A stretch of DNA of 64,000 bases from Bursaphelenchus xylophilus (Eukaryota; Nematoda; Chromadorea; Rhabditida; Aphelenchoididae), in assembly GCA_904066235.2 (NCBI GenBank), contig CAJFCV020000005.1:9171501-9235500 (forward strand), read 5' to 3'. How positions within the stretch are numbered: position 1 is the first letter of the stretch; each line of letters starts with the position of its first letter. The notes beneath the pieces are model-generated. The model was not told the origin of the DNA, did no database searches, and worked only from the letters and a program-made list of their open reading frames with translations. Both the position numbers and the translations under genes were made by a program. Of this stretch, positions 25,765 to 37,437 are shown piece by piece.

Positions 25765-26019
25765 CAGTGGATGACCTGATCCAGTGGCAAAAAACGTGCC
25801 ATTTTGCATCCGGGAGGTATCAAAAATGTGGCAAAATGCTTCCCTCTCCAAGTGAAAAAACTCCGTTTTGAAGGCCGAGCCCTTTCCCTCACAAAAAGAA
25901 CGGGCGCGCTTTTGAAATCGGAGTTTTTTCACTTGGAGAGGGAAGCATTTTGCCACATTTTTGATACCTCCCGGATGCAAAATGGTACGTCTTTTGCCAC
26001 TGGATCAGGTCCCCCACTG
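25765..26019. mobile_element. Family A palindromic MITE, copy A7
   Basis: Both arms are long and nearly identical: CTTCCCTCTCCAAGTGAAAA on the left is repeated in complement on the right. The right end is flanked by TA, the left by TG. Its left flank (25733-25764) is also found beside copy A11. Confidence 0.92.
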
Positions 26020-28904
26020 TATGAAACAGGCTATGTAAATTTACGGACAGTTTTTTTTATGAGTTCGAGGTATGAAACAGAACTTTTCTCCTTATGTTTT
26101 ATGACAATCTCTCTAAACACAATTTATTAAGTCGGCGAGGTTCCGAGAACAAGCAGCTTCTACATTATATTTATTTTCTGAAACAAACACTGCTTAGAAA
26201 GTCGTAAGCTCATAATTACAATTCGAAACAAAGTAAACACCCAATATTTGGAAAGCAAAAATTGTTAAGAAAAGAATTTGTTTCTCGACAAAACATTTAT
26301 TGTGACGGATGGCACGATGAGTTGTATAATATTATATTTTGCGACGCTGATCACAAAGGGCTAAAAGTAAGATACAAAATATTTTCCAAAGATTGAAAAT
26401 ATATGAAATATGCATTATAAAATTGAATTCTGTTTTTTGACCTTTAGTTGCGTTATTACGACAGAGAAAGTGTATAAAAGTGACGTAAGGCTGGCAAAGA
26501 TTTAGATAAGGCCTTAGTTAATTCCGAGATTTTTAGATCGCGCTTTGTAGGAACCCCAGAAAGTCATAGCCTCAAGGTAGAAAGTCGAAACCTTTCAAAT
26601 GCGAAACGTTCAATCAACATATGTATAACGTGGACGAGACAACTTCAAGTTCGCGCTGGGTATAAAAAAAAGTGTAATTTTTAAACTAGCAGTGTAATAA
26701 CTTGTATCTTATAATAAATGCCGGTTGATTTGTCGGCAAAAAAGTCGCATGGGCTTGTGAAATGTAATAATTGGTGCGAGTTGAATGCCTACTCGTGCCG
26801 AAAGAAACAAATAAATGGAGAACGGAGATGGATTGTAAAATTTGGAGTGACTACTATCGAAAAACTACAAATTCGGCCAGCCATGAAGCAGTATTTTGTA
26901 TAAAGAAAGCGCGAAATATCTTGTATCAAAATAAATATGCATTTCTGATTTGTAATGGCCTTGAAAAAACAATAACATTTCCGGTTTCACCATACAAGTT
27001 ACACACGTCGAAAAGCCATGGTAAAATGAAAAAAATGATGATTTTTTAGATACGGATTTAAAGTCTCCAAATTGGCGACCTTTGGCATAGCTGCTGATAA
27101 AAAATAACACGTGAATCACTGTCTCCTGAATAAAAACAAATAAAACGTGCTAAAGTGCTTAATATTCCCAATTATTAAATATTAATATTCCTTAAATGTG
27201 AATATTTAAAGCGAGAAACAAGAAGGCGAAGAACAAATTTTGGTATACTTTTTGTAACTTTAGATTAAAATTCTGTAAATATTTTGCTATAAATAAAGAC
27301 AGCATTTTTCAGAAAATACAAACAAGGGAAGTATCGCAATTGCACAGTTTTGTATGGCTTTCCGGAAGGTCTAGTAGAAATTGTACATTATGTATATCAA
27401 AATGTATCATATAGGCATGAAACTTTTCAAGCCAAAGTCGCAAAAAAATGGTCATTTTTTCCCAGCTTTCGATTAGAGAACCTTCCCTGTAAATACGGTT
27501 ACAGCTGATTTCAGCCCCACAAGGTCAAAGAAAAACACAATGAAAAGGACAGGTGCGAGGAAACCCCCAAAAATATCTCAAAATGTCTATACAACCAGAC
27601 ACTACCGTCCTGCAACAATTGGGGTAAAGGCCCAAGAACGGGACTCCCAACACTCCCTACCAAGGACCTTCATACACAATTTTTTTTGAGTAAATTAAAT
27701 TTTACACTTTACCGCGTTTCCTCGGGGCCCTACGGGTTAATTGGGGGCTGCCAATTTACGACTCATATTTAATGCACTGTTGACGGTCCCATTACAGGGT
27801 GCGTGGTGAACAGGCATTTAAAGAAATGACGGTGCAAGGTTGTTACGTGCATAAATAATGTGATCGGCAGCATGAGTAAGTGTTATGATATTGCTTGGCG
27901 AAAGTACAACAAAAGTCGACGACACTTTTTGGCCAAAGAAAAGAGAATTACTTCGCTAGAAAAACAAATCTTCACGCAAAATTTCCCAATGCAAGTCAAC
28001 CCGAAATATTTAGAACAAAAAATTTCCCGCCCCTTTTTGGTGATTCGTTCAAAACGAAATGTCACTATCCGATAAAAAGCATTTTCTTATCTTTCTTCTT
28101 TCTTTTCGAGGAAAAACAATTATTTCGGGCGAGAAAAAGTGCCGATAATTTCGCGACAGTTCGTCTCTCTTTAAAATCAATGAAAACGATACCAAGTTTC
28201 GAAACGGTTCAGGAAATGCGCTGGATTGACGTGCAATGGGCCCAATTTTAAGTCGGAACGGATGGCTGTTCCTGTAACAGGCTGACTGTATCAGGAAATT
28301 GTACGTATGTAGCAAGATAAAAAAAAAACAGAACTGAGGTTTGCACCGCGCTGGCCTGTTTTTCAACACCTCCATCAACGGGTGATAATGAAAATTTTCG
28401 GCTTTGAAAACACCCCTACAATTTTGCAAAACCTCTTGTGTTTTGAAGTGTTGTGCATAAAATCAATTATTTTTGACGGTAGAACAGCAAAATTACATAT
28501 CGTGTTATGATGGTATCATCTAAGCTACTACCCTTTCTGAAAACTACTTTGAACTGGATAATTACCATCCAATGATAAATATAAAGGATATTCGTACGTA
28601 CACGTACAACATGTTGTACGTTTAAATCGATCATCAAAGATTACAGAATATGGAATACAACAATATGCTTATTAAGCGCCTTTGCCATCCCAGCGGTGGC
28701 CCACACGTGCCCAATGATTGGGTAATTGCAAAACAGGCACTACTATTAATAGGCAATCAAGCCGGCGCTTGTCGTTGCAAAAAAACTACATAATTTTGAG
28801 AATAAGAAAAAACAAGAAACGGGCTAAAATAAAACGTCTATTTTACAGCACCTCTGCTTTTTGGCTTTTGGACCGTGCGACGCCACACAAGGCCTACTTC
28901 ATGA

Positions 28905-29425
28905 TGCGCAACTGGGACGATTGGGGAAAAAGACGATTGAGGAAACCGAAAAGTATTATTTTTCCTCGATGCAAGTGTCGAAATTGGGATAATCGAGGGT
29001 GCGGATTTCGAAAATGACATTAATTTTTTTAGATATTTACTTTTTTCCTTAAGTAATACTGTAATATAGTCATTTTTTGAGTTTTTTTCTTGAATACTCG
29101 ATTTGGGGGTTTTCGATGGTGCTGCTTTCAAATCAGAAAAAATGAATAAGATTCACGATATCAGCAAGATCGAAACCCACCAAACCGAGTATTTTGATAA
29201 AAACTCAAAAAATTATTTCTTTACAGTACTACTTATGGAAAAAAGTACATATCAAAAAAAATGAATGTCATTTTCGAAATCAGCACCCTCGATTATCCTA
29301 ATTTCGACACTTGCATCGAAGAAAAATAATACTTTTCGGTTTCCCCAATCGTACTTTTTCCCATTCGTCCTTTTCCCCAACCGTCTTTTTTCTCCAACTC
29401 CGGCACGGTGCACCGCGGTGCAAAG
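28905..29425. mobile_element. Imperfect foldback element
   Basis: The left arm (~28905-29065) and right arm (~29215-29385) are inverted copies: GAAACCGAAAAGTATTATTT and CGATGCAAGTGTCGAAATT recur in complement, with ~150 bp between the arms. The right end carries GGTGCACCGCGG, which is also the terminus of the 1.4-kb foldback at 44419. The extra right-arm segment without a left partner suggests internal deletion. Confidence 0.65.
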
Positions 29426-30621
29426 AAAAATTTTGCTATCGCGAAGTGCATGTCGCCAAAATCACTCCAGCGACTTTGCGGACCAACCACAACAATAGGT
29501 ATAGTTTTGCCCACGAACAGTAATGAGCGAGGAGGAAGATAATGGGTTGCGGCCGGCATCACAAGCTTTCATCTCAAAGGACAAACAAGGCGGAAGTGTA
29601 AAAGTCCTGTTGGAATTTAGGTAAATAAAAGGACATCGTTCTCTACCTCTGATAATGAGCCTACGTAAAATCATTATTTAAAGCTGAGGTTTCATTGAAC
29701 CTGACATGGAAATGACAAAATACTAGACAGAAAATTAATTTGTCCGGCCTGCATTTGACTGCCCTACCTCCCGTCTACAATGACGACGAGAAACGGGGAA
29801 ATACGATTAGCTGCAAGTCGTAGTGACATGAACCGTCGACTACAAATGACGCCTTCAAGGAAAACATGGAGGCTCTTTTTTGAATTTATGAAGTAATAAA
29901 AATAATCGGGTATAACCTAATATAAATATGGAGCCAATTTGGCACAAAAACGCAAAATATTTACACCTAAAGCCAATATCAGGAGCTTCGAAAGTAACGA
30001 AATGTGGGTTTCTATGCCGATGAAATGGAGTTAGAGAACGCAAGCGATAATTATATTGTACTATGAAATAATTTTGGTAGGGAAATTGCTGGTCGACAAT
30101 TAATGTAGTGTAATGCCGAATGTAGGATGTGATTTTGTCTTTCACACATGCGACTGTGGATGAATACAAAATCAGAAGACGGGCGGACGAAAATAGAATG
30201 CGTGGGCGGGAAATTAATTACGGGACAAGTCCGACGGCCAGAGCTTGAAAAATTTTATCCGGTGCTTTGCAGGGCAAACTTGCAGCCAGAAATAAAAAAA
30301 TTAATCTGACAAGATCAATTCCACATGAGACAAAATCATACCAATTTGAAAAAATGTTGACAGGTAAAATTATAACCAATAATTGCAGTCGCTACGGCAA
30401 AAAAATTAAATAAAACCAGAGATTCTACCATTAAAATTAAAAAAATTTTAAAATGTATTAATTAAAAAATTTATTAACCTGGCAAAATTTAGGAGAAACC
30501 CGATATAATTCCTTTTGAAAAGCAAACAGCATTGATAAAGCTACAACAAAATGATGTACGGATGTCCGACAATATAAAAACTGAGAGATTTACAAAGACT
30601 GAGAACCTTGAGATGATTCGA

Positions 30622-32985
30622 TTACTTCCGGCGTTTGAAAATGACTCGAACACAGCAAGCCGGCGCCTCCGACACCATCTCACGGAAGATTACGTCCCAT
30701 GGCTGATCCTCTTCTCGCCGCGATACGGTTTCGGGCAAGACTTTGGTTTCACCGAGGACTTTGGAGATGACGTAGATGGCTCGATGGGAGAAGTTTTGGA
30801 GGGTCGAGTAGTTGATCTAAAGGATTGCAAATGCAATGAATCGTGATAACAATTTTTTGGTTTAAAGCCATCGATTTTAAAAGTGGTTACGTCTAAAATT
30901 GCGTAATTTTATAACCCCTGACCTTATTTTAGGTAAGAAGTTCAGAAAAATAATTTTGATATCTAAAATAACGCATCTCAATCGGCTGAATAACACTGAC
31001 ACACCGATTTAATGCCATATTGAGACTTTCAGATACATCCGACCCTTCAACACCGAATTTTACCGTATGATATTACACTAAACACACTCCAACACAATTC
31101 TGCAAAATGAAGCTTACATTATATTTCATGGCGTTGCGTTTGACACTACCACCATTAACAAGTACGTCCTCAATTGCCAGGTACTTATCAGCCACTCCGA
31201 CGCGCTTTTGCAGCATGCTTTGGCTACGATAATTGTGGAACTCCAAAGATCGACAAATTCCAGCCTTCATTGCTGAAAAATTGGCAAAATTATCTCGAGC
31301 CGGCCCTAAAATGCAACAAAAAAATAATAAAAGACCCACCATCCTTGTATTTCTTCCAATGACTCGGGATATAAATCCCATAACGAGCATACTTCCGACC
31401 GTTGGCGTGTTTTCCAAGGATTGCAAAATTGTTGCTAGTTCTTTTCGATTTATCCGACTCGTCCTCCCTTCCGAACATCTGTAGTTCCGCTGATCTGGAG
31501 AGAACTTCAATTCCATCGGATCCACTGACTTGCTCATCCTCAGACGACTCAAAATCTTGAGACTCCGGAGGAGCGAACTCGTCGTCTTTTTCATCAGAAT
31601 TTCTTATTTCTGGTTGAAATTTGGGGAAACTGAAACCAAAAATAGTTGAATTAGGGCTTCAACGCTCAATAGAAAAAAAATTGGTACGAAAAACAAAATT
31701 TCACAACAAAAATACCCTTAGTTTCGATAACATTATACCTAAAATAATGTAAATTCACTAAAAAATATTTTTTTATTTTTTCATTTCGAAACTTTAGTCA
31801 ATGCACCTTAAAAGCCGTAATAATAGCCCTCTGAATCCAGGTATTACCTAATTTTCTTCACTTTGAATCCGGATTCGTCAAATCCGAACTTCTCGTAAAT
31901 CCTGGTCAAGATTGAATCCAAGTCCATCCACTGCAGTTTGAACTGCCGAACAGCTCTTTTTTGAGTCATCCCGTGACATAATATGGCGTCGACTGCATTT
32001 TTTATCCCCGCCTTGACATCATCTTCGAACCATGACTTCTTGATAATGCTGTCCACCGTTCGTTCAAATTTCTTCTCATCGATTCGTTTGGCGTCGAATT
32101 GTTCTCTCGATGTTTGTTCTGCAACCGTTTTGAAGGTCCCGGTGCGAAGAAACTGGGTGAGCTCCGGGTCTTCAGGAGCTTCCGGATCTTCCACTCGAAA
32201 GAGCTGTGATGTCTAAAATAAGGTCGCCAGGTAAGATTCTGCAGGTTTGCAATCAAAACTGCAACATTTAGCAGAAATGTCGCACCACTTCCCCAGTTTT
32301 GACCTAAGAATTCAAAAGAAAAACGTCAAAAATTACTGTGATTCTCCTCGTTCTCGTAGCTGACTGTCTTTTTCCATTGGACCGATCAAAAACTCGCACA
32401 TCTGTCTTCAACTTCTCCGCAAAATCTTTGAGATCAACATCAGAGTCTGAATCAGAGAAACTGGTAACAGTGTCATCAAACACCTTTTTCTTTCGTGGTC
32501 TTTCAGACCGGCGAACCTGCACGTCGTTGAACCTCTCGATGTTATCAAAAACTTCGTAAAAACCGGCTACAGGGGGTTCTCCAACGTCTATCTCGCTGTC
32601 CGTGTCACAATTTGTCGACAGGTTGCCAAACTCCTGGCCGAGATCACATTTAGACTGAAAAATTCCGCATTAGGCATAGCAATTTCATGGAGAAGGTAAT
32701 TTTAGGTAATAAACATATAAAAAATAAAAATTTTTCCAGCGAATCCCAGAACCGACACCCCTGTGACTACACTGTCAATGCTAAAGCAATCTAGTCGAGA
32801 ATGAGCTGAAGAAACAGGTCTTATGGATAGTATAACATCAGTCAGAGAACCGATAAAAACTCAAACAATCGCCCAATTGTTACCTAAAATCTACAAACAA
32901 TAAAAAATCATAAAATCCTTACCTCAACTTCAGAGTTGTCCCGAAGTTCAGGCGGAGTTTTCGTCTCTTCGCAAGGGTCGTCCAT
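30622..32985 (-). CDS. Unrecognised acidic protein with two pipsqueak-like helix-turn-helix segments
   Basis: Not a family I can name; 461 aa. Minus-strand exons: 32985-32923, 32654-32337, 32212-31848, 31629-31340, 31272-31118, 30816-30622, with every junction in phase. The N-terminal ~125 residues are acidic and include a basic patch (RRSERPRKKKVFDD) followed by SFSDSDSDVD. A first HTH-like segment is at ~193-235 (GIKNAVDAILCHGMTQKRAV, then RQFKLQWMDLDSIL). A Ser/Glu-rich stretch follows. A second segment at ~374-410 (YLAIEDVLVNGGSVKRNAM, then KYNINYSTLQNF) resembles the psq fold, whose recognition helix commonly reads IxxSTL. The second HTH is split by an intron, which supports the splice. 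The likely role is DNA binding, either as a transcription factor or a domesticated transposase; this is inference. Last-exon assignment is the least certain part. Confidence 0.7.
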
Positions 32986-33218
32986 GGATAATATAATATT
33001 TACCGATATAAAATAACAAGAGTAAGTAACCCCGAAATTTTAAATCTAGTCGGTAAAAATTTGGACACCCAATATTCCACAAAGTAGATCGACAATTCGA
33101 GGCAACATCGACTTACTTCGTTGGCGGGAAATCCGGTGGTTTTCAAAAAAATCAATAATCGCATTTCGACAAATATTGGAAATCTGTCGAAAATGTCATT
33201 TCGTTCGGCGACAATTTC

Positions 33219-33470
33219 TGCACTGTGCGTTGCAACGCGTTTGTCGCGATTCCATGGGAATCCACTCTGCGCCCTCTTTGTTTCCTTCGTTCTCTCTGGA
33301 TCCCGGCAGATTTTGCACAGTGCGGTTGGAATCTTATCGCAGGTCGGAAAGGGAACGAATTTCCGCGCAGAAATTGAAAATTTTGGTTGAATTTGCACAG
33401 TGCACTGGAGATGAGTGTTGAGTGGCCTCTTTCGCAGAGATTTTTTTACGGATTGTGCACAGTGCATGCC
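33219..33470. repeat. Four spaced copies of the palindrome TGCACAGTGC
   Basis: Copies at about 33219-33229 (complement), 33314-33323, 33394-33403 and 33455-33464, 60-95 bp apart. They lie 235-480 bp upstream of the psq-like gene's start codon, so they may be operator-like sites. They might also be part of a decayed repeat. Confidence 0.5.
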
Positions 33471-33559
33471 AATTTTGACGTGATTTCTGTTTCTGCCTCA
33501 CAATCAGAGGACCTTTCGAGCTGTCTTCAGATTTACCTTTTTGATGTAAAGTAGCGAGC

Positions 33560-33789
33560 GTGATCCAGTTATAAAAAATCTGCACGAGTTTGCTTCCTGG
33601 AGGGAATATTAATTTCGCAAAATCGCTTTGAATTGGTATTGGGATGCATTTCGTGTGTGCTGTCTTCCTCAAAGAAAGGGCGGTCTCCCCAAAACAGTGC
33701 TCTTTTGGTCAGAGAAGGGAGGTGTTTTGTGGGATTTTCATTCCCTCCTGGAAACAAAATTGTAATTTTTTTGGGCTGTATCCACACTG
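33560..33789. mobile_element. Degenerate family-A-like palindromic element
   Basis: The left part has TGATCCAGTTATAAAAAATC and CTTCCTGGAGGGAAT. The right part has the inverted ATTCCCTCCTGGAAAC and ends ACACTG before TA. The layout copies family A but the cores have diverged strongly, so it may be a related subfamily. Confidence 0.55.
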
Positions 33790-33856
33790 TAGATGAAATT
33801 GAACTTCTTTTTGTGCAGCGCTTGCATTTTTATTTCTATGCGAAAAAGATTTACCC

Positions 33857-34214
33857 TTTTTAAAATTTATGCGAGAATCCTAGCTTGCGCTTTGCAGAAA
33901 CAACCGAGATTTTTGATCAAAAGTCGGCGAAAATTTGACACTTTTTGTCGAATTTCGGCACGAAAAGTTCCATGCCTATTTCTACCATAGAGGGTATGTT
34001 TCCACAAAAAATCAATTTTTTCCGCACAGAAATAGTAAAGTTATGGTCCAAAAGTGGTTTTCTCTCTGACCGCTCTCCTCGTTTAGCGTATTCTCTCGGG
34101 GAAAGATCGTTCATTATCTCGGCGGCGCTTGCAAAGCGCGAGCTAAAACTTTCAGGAATTGATATTTAGTTCATGACCGACGTGTCTGCAAAATTTAAAG
34201 AAAATCTGAGCGCT
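33857..34214. mobile_element. Family B element, copy B5, one end eroded
   Basis: Shares the family core with the copies at 37914 and 61071: GCGAGAATCCTAGC, TTTCGGCACGAAAA-type, AGCGCGAGCTAAAACTTTCA. The right terminus AAAATCTGAGCG is present. The other end has lost the AAGTGCGACGCTC terminus. Confidence 0.75.
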
Positions 34215-34252
34215 GCCATAAGTGCCGCCCCTGACAGTTGAGAGTTATTTTC

Positions 34253-35104
34253 CCGCAGTTTCTTCCTTCTCAACTTCCGAGACAAGTCATAAGCCAGAAT
34301 TTATTTAAAGAGAAGCTTAGTATCGCTTCTAAAAGATGTTTGACCTCTCCTCCGTTCGGTGCGTGCTCCTTGTTTCCTTATCAGAAACAAACATTTATTG
34401 CTACGATAATATATTTCTCTCAAAGCGTCGTTGTGTTCAGAAAGGTGGTGCTACAACTTGCGTATTCTTCGAACTGGTCTGGTATTTACGGCTTACCGAA
34501 AATTCGTAGGGTATAAAAGGGATGTTTTCCCAAGTTGTGACCAATGTAATGTAATTGGTCACAACTTGCATACGATACGGGGTATAGAAATCATTGTTCA
34601 ATATTGATGAATCTAGAACTTTCCAAGGCTCTTTGGAGGTTTTAAAAACGTGTTTTTATCTGCAATCATATCAGTCATGTCTTGTCTAAGTTCAAACTGT
34701 CATACAACTGCAAATATTTATGTTTTTATCCAAAAAATCCAATGTTTTACTGCTGAAAAGTCAATTTTCCTCCTGTCGGCTTTTTCCCGGTTAGATAAGC
34801 GTCTCGAGAAACTGACTCTCGATGTATCAAGAAAAATTTATTATTTTTGGGAAGCATGATCTTTTCCGACTGCTATAAAACACATTTCATTCGACCTATT
34901 CGCGCGTTTCTTTCCGCGTGAGCACCATGTTGCAGTGAATTTTGCGCAGTAAAGAGAACTGTGATCAATGAACTTCGCGATGTGGGATGTTTTTGCTTTT
35001 TACATTTGCGTTCATTGACCTCAAAAACTGTTTAAATAAGGGAGGTCTTTGCTGAATTTCGTTCTACGAATTTTGATTTTCAGATAAAATTCGGTAGCTC
35101 ATTT
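34253..35104 (+). repeat. 5' flank of dehydrogenase gene 1, duplicated upstream of gene 2
   Basis: The same sequence recurs at 37447-37830 and 39680-40058, interrupted there by a family-B and a mariner-like insertion. Matching blocks include AGTCATAAGCCAGAA, GCGTGCTCCTTGTTTCCTTA and TATAAAACACATTTCATTCG. The duplication unit therefore included the promoter. Confidence 0.85.
34874..34880 (+). promoter_or_regulatory. TATA box of dehydrogenase gene 1
   Basis: TATAAAA within CTGCTATAAAACACATTTCA. It is conserved exactly at the matching position of gene 2 (39828). The coding ATG is 231 bp downstream. A GTAAAG donor at 34949 and a TTTTCAG acceptor ending at 35083, both conserved in gene 2, suggest a 5'-UTR intron or trans-splice site. 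Confidence 0.6.
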
Positions 35105-37303
35105 ATGGCTTATTCAAAGTATAACAGTCGGAGATTGGAGGGAAAAGTGGCGTTGCTGACGGCGTCAACGGAAGGGTATGTTTTTACTATCAGACGGTCG
35201 GAAAAATAACGGCGGATGGTCGCAGCAAAATGTCTCGCCTCGCCGCTATCGCGCTCCAAATCCCAAGCCGCGGCTTGCAGTCGCAGCGCGATGATGCGCG
35301 ATTCCGAGGCGCGACGATCCGCCGTTATTTTCCCGACAGACCGATAGCTTAGACTTGAGAGGGCAAAACGGACGATCATAGCTTTTTTTAAAAATAAGTC
35401 GAAATCTACAGTGAGGGACCTGGTCCAGTGGCAAAAAACTTGCTATTTTGCATCCCAGAAGTATGAAAAAATGTAGGAAAATGCCTCCCTTTTCAAGCGA
35501 AAAAACTCGGTTTTGAAGGGCGCACTATTTCCCTCACAAAAAGAGCGTACGAGCCTTTGAAATTGGGTTTTTTTCACTTGGAGAGGGAGGCATTTTGCTA
35601 CATTTTTTGACACTTCACGGATACAAAATGGTACGTTTTTTGCCGCTGGATCAGGTCCGCCATTGTATTTAATAGGCCATCTTGAAGATCAGCCAAAATC
35701 TATAGTCTCATAAAAGTCTTCAATATTCCATTGGGAAGTGCTTGAAGTGTGACGCTCTGATTTTGAGCGAACTTGGCACATATTTGGACTAAAATTATGC
35801 GAATTCTATGTATCCTCTCGGCGGAAAATACCACTGAATATCTCGGCTGCTTCTGCAAAGCGCGAGCTGAAACTTTCGGAAATTGATTCGAGTCTACCAC
35901 CCATTATGTGGGAAGAATCGAAAGAAAATACGAGGGTAGCACCTGGGACACTTCCATTTTTAGTCATTATAACACTTTCGCAACATTACAGAATTGGTTA
36001 CGCCACCGCTGAACGCTTAGCTCACGAAGGAGCTAAAGTTGTGATCAGCTCCAGAAACGAAACCAACGTAAAGAAAGCTCTTCAACAACTAATTGATAGC
36101 GGAATCCCCTCAGAAAATGTTTCTGGTACAGTCTGTCATGCAGGCAACCCAGCACATCGTCAACATCTGGTCGACTTTGCTTTGCAAAAATTTGGAAAGA
36201 TTGATATTTTGTTCAATAATGCCGGGATCAATCCGGCAGTTGGTGAAATTTTGGATGTGACAACGTCACAGTACGACAAATTAATGGATGTTAATATAAA
36301 AGCAACGTTTTTGATGAGCCGGCTTGTTGCTGAACATATGAAACGGAATGGGTAAGTAAGAAAGATGCCCAGTACGTGGGTGAAGTTTGTAAACATAGCG
36401 GAACCTCTATAACGAATTTCCAGTTTCCATGCAGCAAGTCAATTTATAACGAATCCATAAGGAAATCATCTATGTATACTGGATTACTTTTTGCGATTTT
36501 ACATGTAAATACACAGTTTTTTGATTGTACTTATATTTGCAACTTTTGCAAGACATCTACAGTGGGAGACCTGATCCAGTGGCGAAAAAACGTACCATTT
36601 GGCATCCGGGAAGTATTTAAAATGTGGCAAAATGCTTCCTTCTCCAAATGAAAAAAATCAGACTTCAAAAGCGTGTCCGCTCTTTTTGTGGGGGAATTTC
36701 CTTTAAAAAAAGTTTTTCACTTGGAGAGGGAAGCATTTTGCCACATTTTTGATGCTTCCCGGATGCAAAATGGTACGTTTTTTGCCAATGGGTCAGGTCC
36801 CCCACTGTAGTCGGGATGCTGATTCTTTTTCGCCCTTTCCTTTTTATGTATTTTTCGGATGATTTTTTTAGTGGCGGCGTCATAATCTTCAACGCAACTG
36901 TTGGCGCTTTCTCGGCCAAAAGGGGCATTCTCACCTATAGCATGTTGAAATCGGCATTGCTTGCGTTGACTCCTGCATTGGCCCATGAACTGGCTCCATA
37001 CAACATACGAGTGAACACAGTGGCTCCAGGCGCAATCGAGACTAGAATGGGGAGCATTGTAAGTTTATTTGGCTTATTCATCGTTTTATTTTTTAACACT
37101 CCTAACAATCGTCTTTCCAGATGTTCGACAAAAACAATCCCCGTTACAAGTTGGTGGAGTCTAACGGAATTTTCTGGTGGTTGAATCGCCGCGGGCAGCC
37201 GAGCGACATCGCTGCTTCTGTGGCCTATTTGGTTTCAGATGACGCCAAATTTGTAACTGGCGAAAATCATCTTGTTACCGGCGGAACTGATTGTAGATTG
37301 TAA
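35105..37303 (+). CDS. DHRS4-like short-chain dehydrogenase/reductase, tandem copy 1
   Basis: NAD(P)-dependent carbonyl reductase of the DHRS4 group, 266 aa. Exons 35105-35175, 35992-36351, 36872-37058, 37121-37303. The nucleotide-binding motif is TASTEGIG (TASTDGIG in human DHRS4), split by intron 1. SSRNE after beta-2 favours NADPH. NNAGIN and the active-site YSMLK are present. The catalytic Ser position, 13 residues before the Tyr, is Thr (FNATVGAF). The C-terminus CRL is a PTS1-like peroxisomal signal; human DHRS4 ends SRL. Intron 1 holds a GC-rich palindrome (35187-35347), family-A copy A8 and a family-B fragment. Intron 2 holds copy A9. An AATAAA is at 37432. This is the first of four head-to-tail paralogs with identical intron positions. 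Confidence 0.93.
35187..35347. mobile_element. GC-rich palindromic element with 37-bp inverted ends
   Basis: Left end CTATCAGACGGTCGGAAAAA and right end complement of CTATCGGTCTGTCGGGAAAA; both continue with TAACGGCGGAT. The interior is GC-rich and partly palindromic (AGCCGCGGCTT). It lies in intron 1 of dehydrogenase gene 1 and is absent from intron 1 of gene 2. Confidence 0.75.
35409..35665. mobile_element. Family A palindromic MITE, copy A8
   Basis: Start CAGTGAGGGACCTGGTCC, flanked by TA on both sides; the right end reads AGGTCCGCCATTG. Arms are inverted. It lies in intron 1 of dehydrogenase gene 1 and has no counterpart in gene 2. Confidence 0.88.
35731..35885. mobile_element. Family B fragment (B6)
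   Basis: Retains the terminus GGAAGTGCTTGAAGTGTGAC and the core AGCGCGAGCTGAAACTTTCG, with most of the interior deleted. It lies in intron 1 of dehydrogenase gene 1. Confidence 0.6.
36560..36807. mobile_element. Family A palindromic MITE, copy A9 (dehydrogenase 1, intron 2)
   Basis: TA-flanked, ends CAGTGGGAGACCTGATCC and GGTCCCCCACTG. It ends 64 bp before exon 3. Copy A10 occupies nearly the same position in gene 2. Confidence 0.9.
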
Positions 37304-37431
37304 AGAAAACATACCAGAGGTGCTTGATTATTTGTTTCATGTATATTACACTATGAAAATTGTGATGAAGAATGGTGGGAAATCGTTTTGGCTGGTGTTG
37401 TTTTAACTAAAATATCAAGCAGCTTACAATC

Positions 37432-37437
37432 AATAAA
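37432..37437 (+). terminator. Possible poly(A) signal of dehydrogenase gene 1
   Basis: AATAAA about 130 bp after the stop codon. Confidence 0.5.

Larger units (their letters stand above)
22478..30621. other. 8.1-kb gene-poor region
   Basis: I find no exon chain I can support on either strand. The region holds a hAT-like MITE (24230-24446), two hairpins (24629-24661 and 24720-24744), a family-A element (25765-26019) and an imperfect palindrome (~28905-29425). A GC-richer block at ~24660-24990 stands out from its AT-rich surroundings and may be regulatory for the G-alpha gene, whose promoter should lie just to the right of 22477. Conserved non-coding RNA cannot be excluded. Confidence 0.5.
32986..35104. 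other. Spacer rich in repeats upstream of the psq-like gene and the dehydrogenase cluster
   Basis: No supported exon. It contains four TGCACAGTGC palindromes (33219-33470), a degenerate family-A-like element (33560-33789), a family-B element (33857-34214), and the 5' flank of the first dehydrogenase gene (34253-35104), which is duplicated upstream of the second. Confidence 0.6.

Noticed and set aside
22478..30621. tRNA or other classical RNA genes in the gene-poor region
   Set aside because: I looked for cloverleaf-like A- and B-box sequence and saw none that I could defend by eye.
30489..30846. Plus-strand 104-codon frame
   Set aside because: It is antisense to the last exon of the psq-like gene, which joins in phase and completes the second HTH.
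33219..33470. CRISPR-like spaced palindromes (TGCACAGTGC)
   Set aside because: Repeats are 10 bp, spacing is irregular at 60-95 bp and the DNA is eukaryotic.
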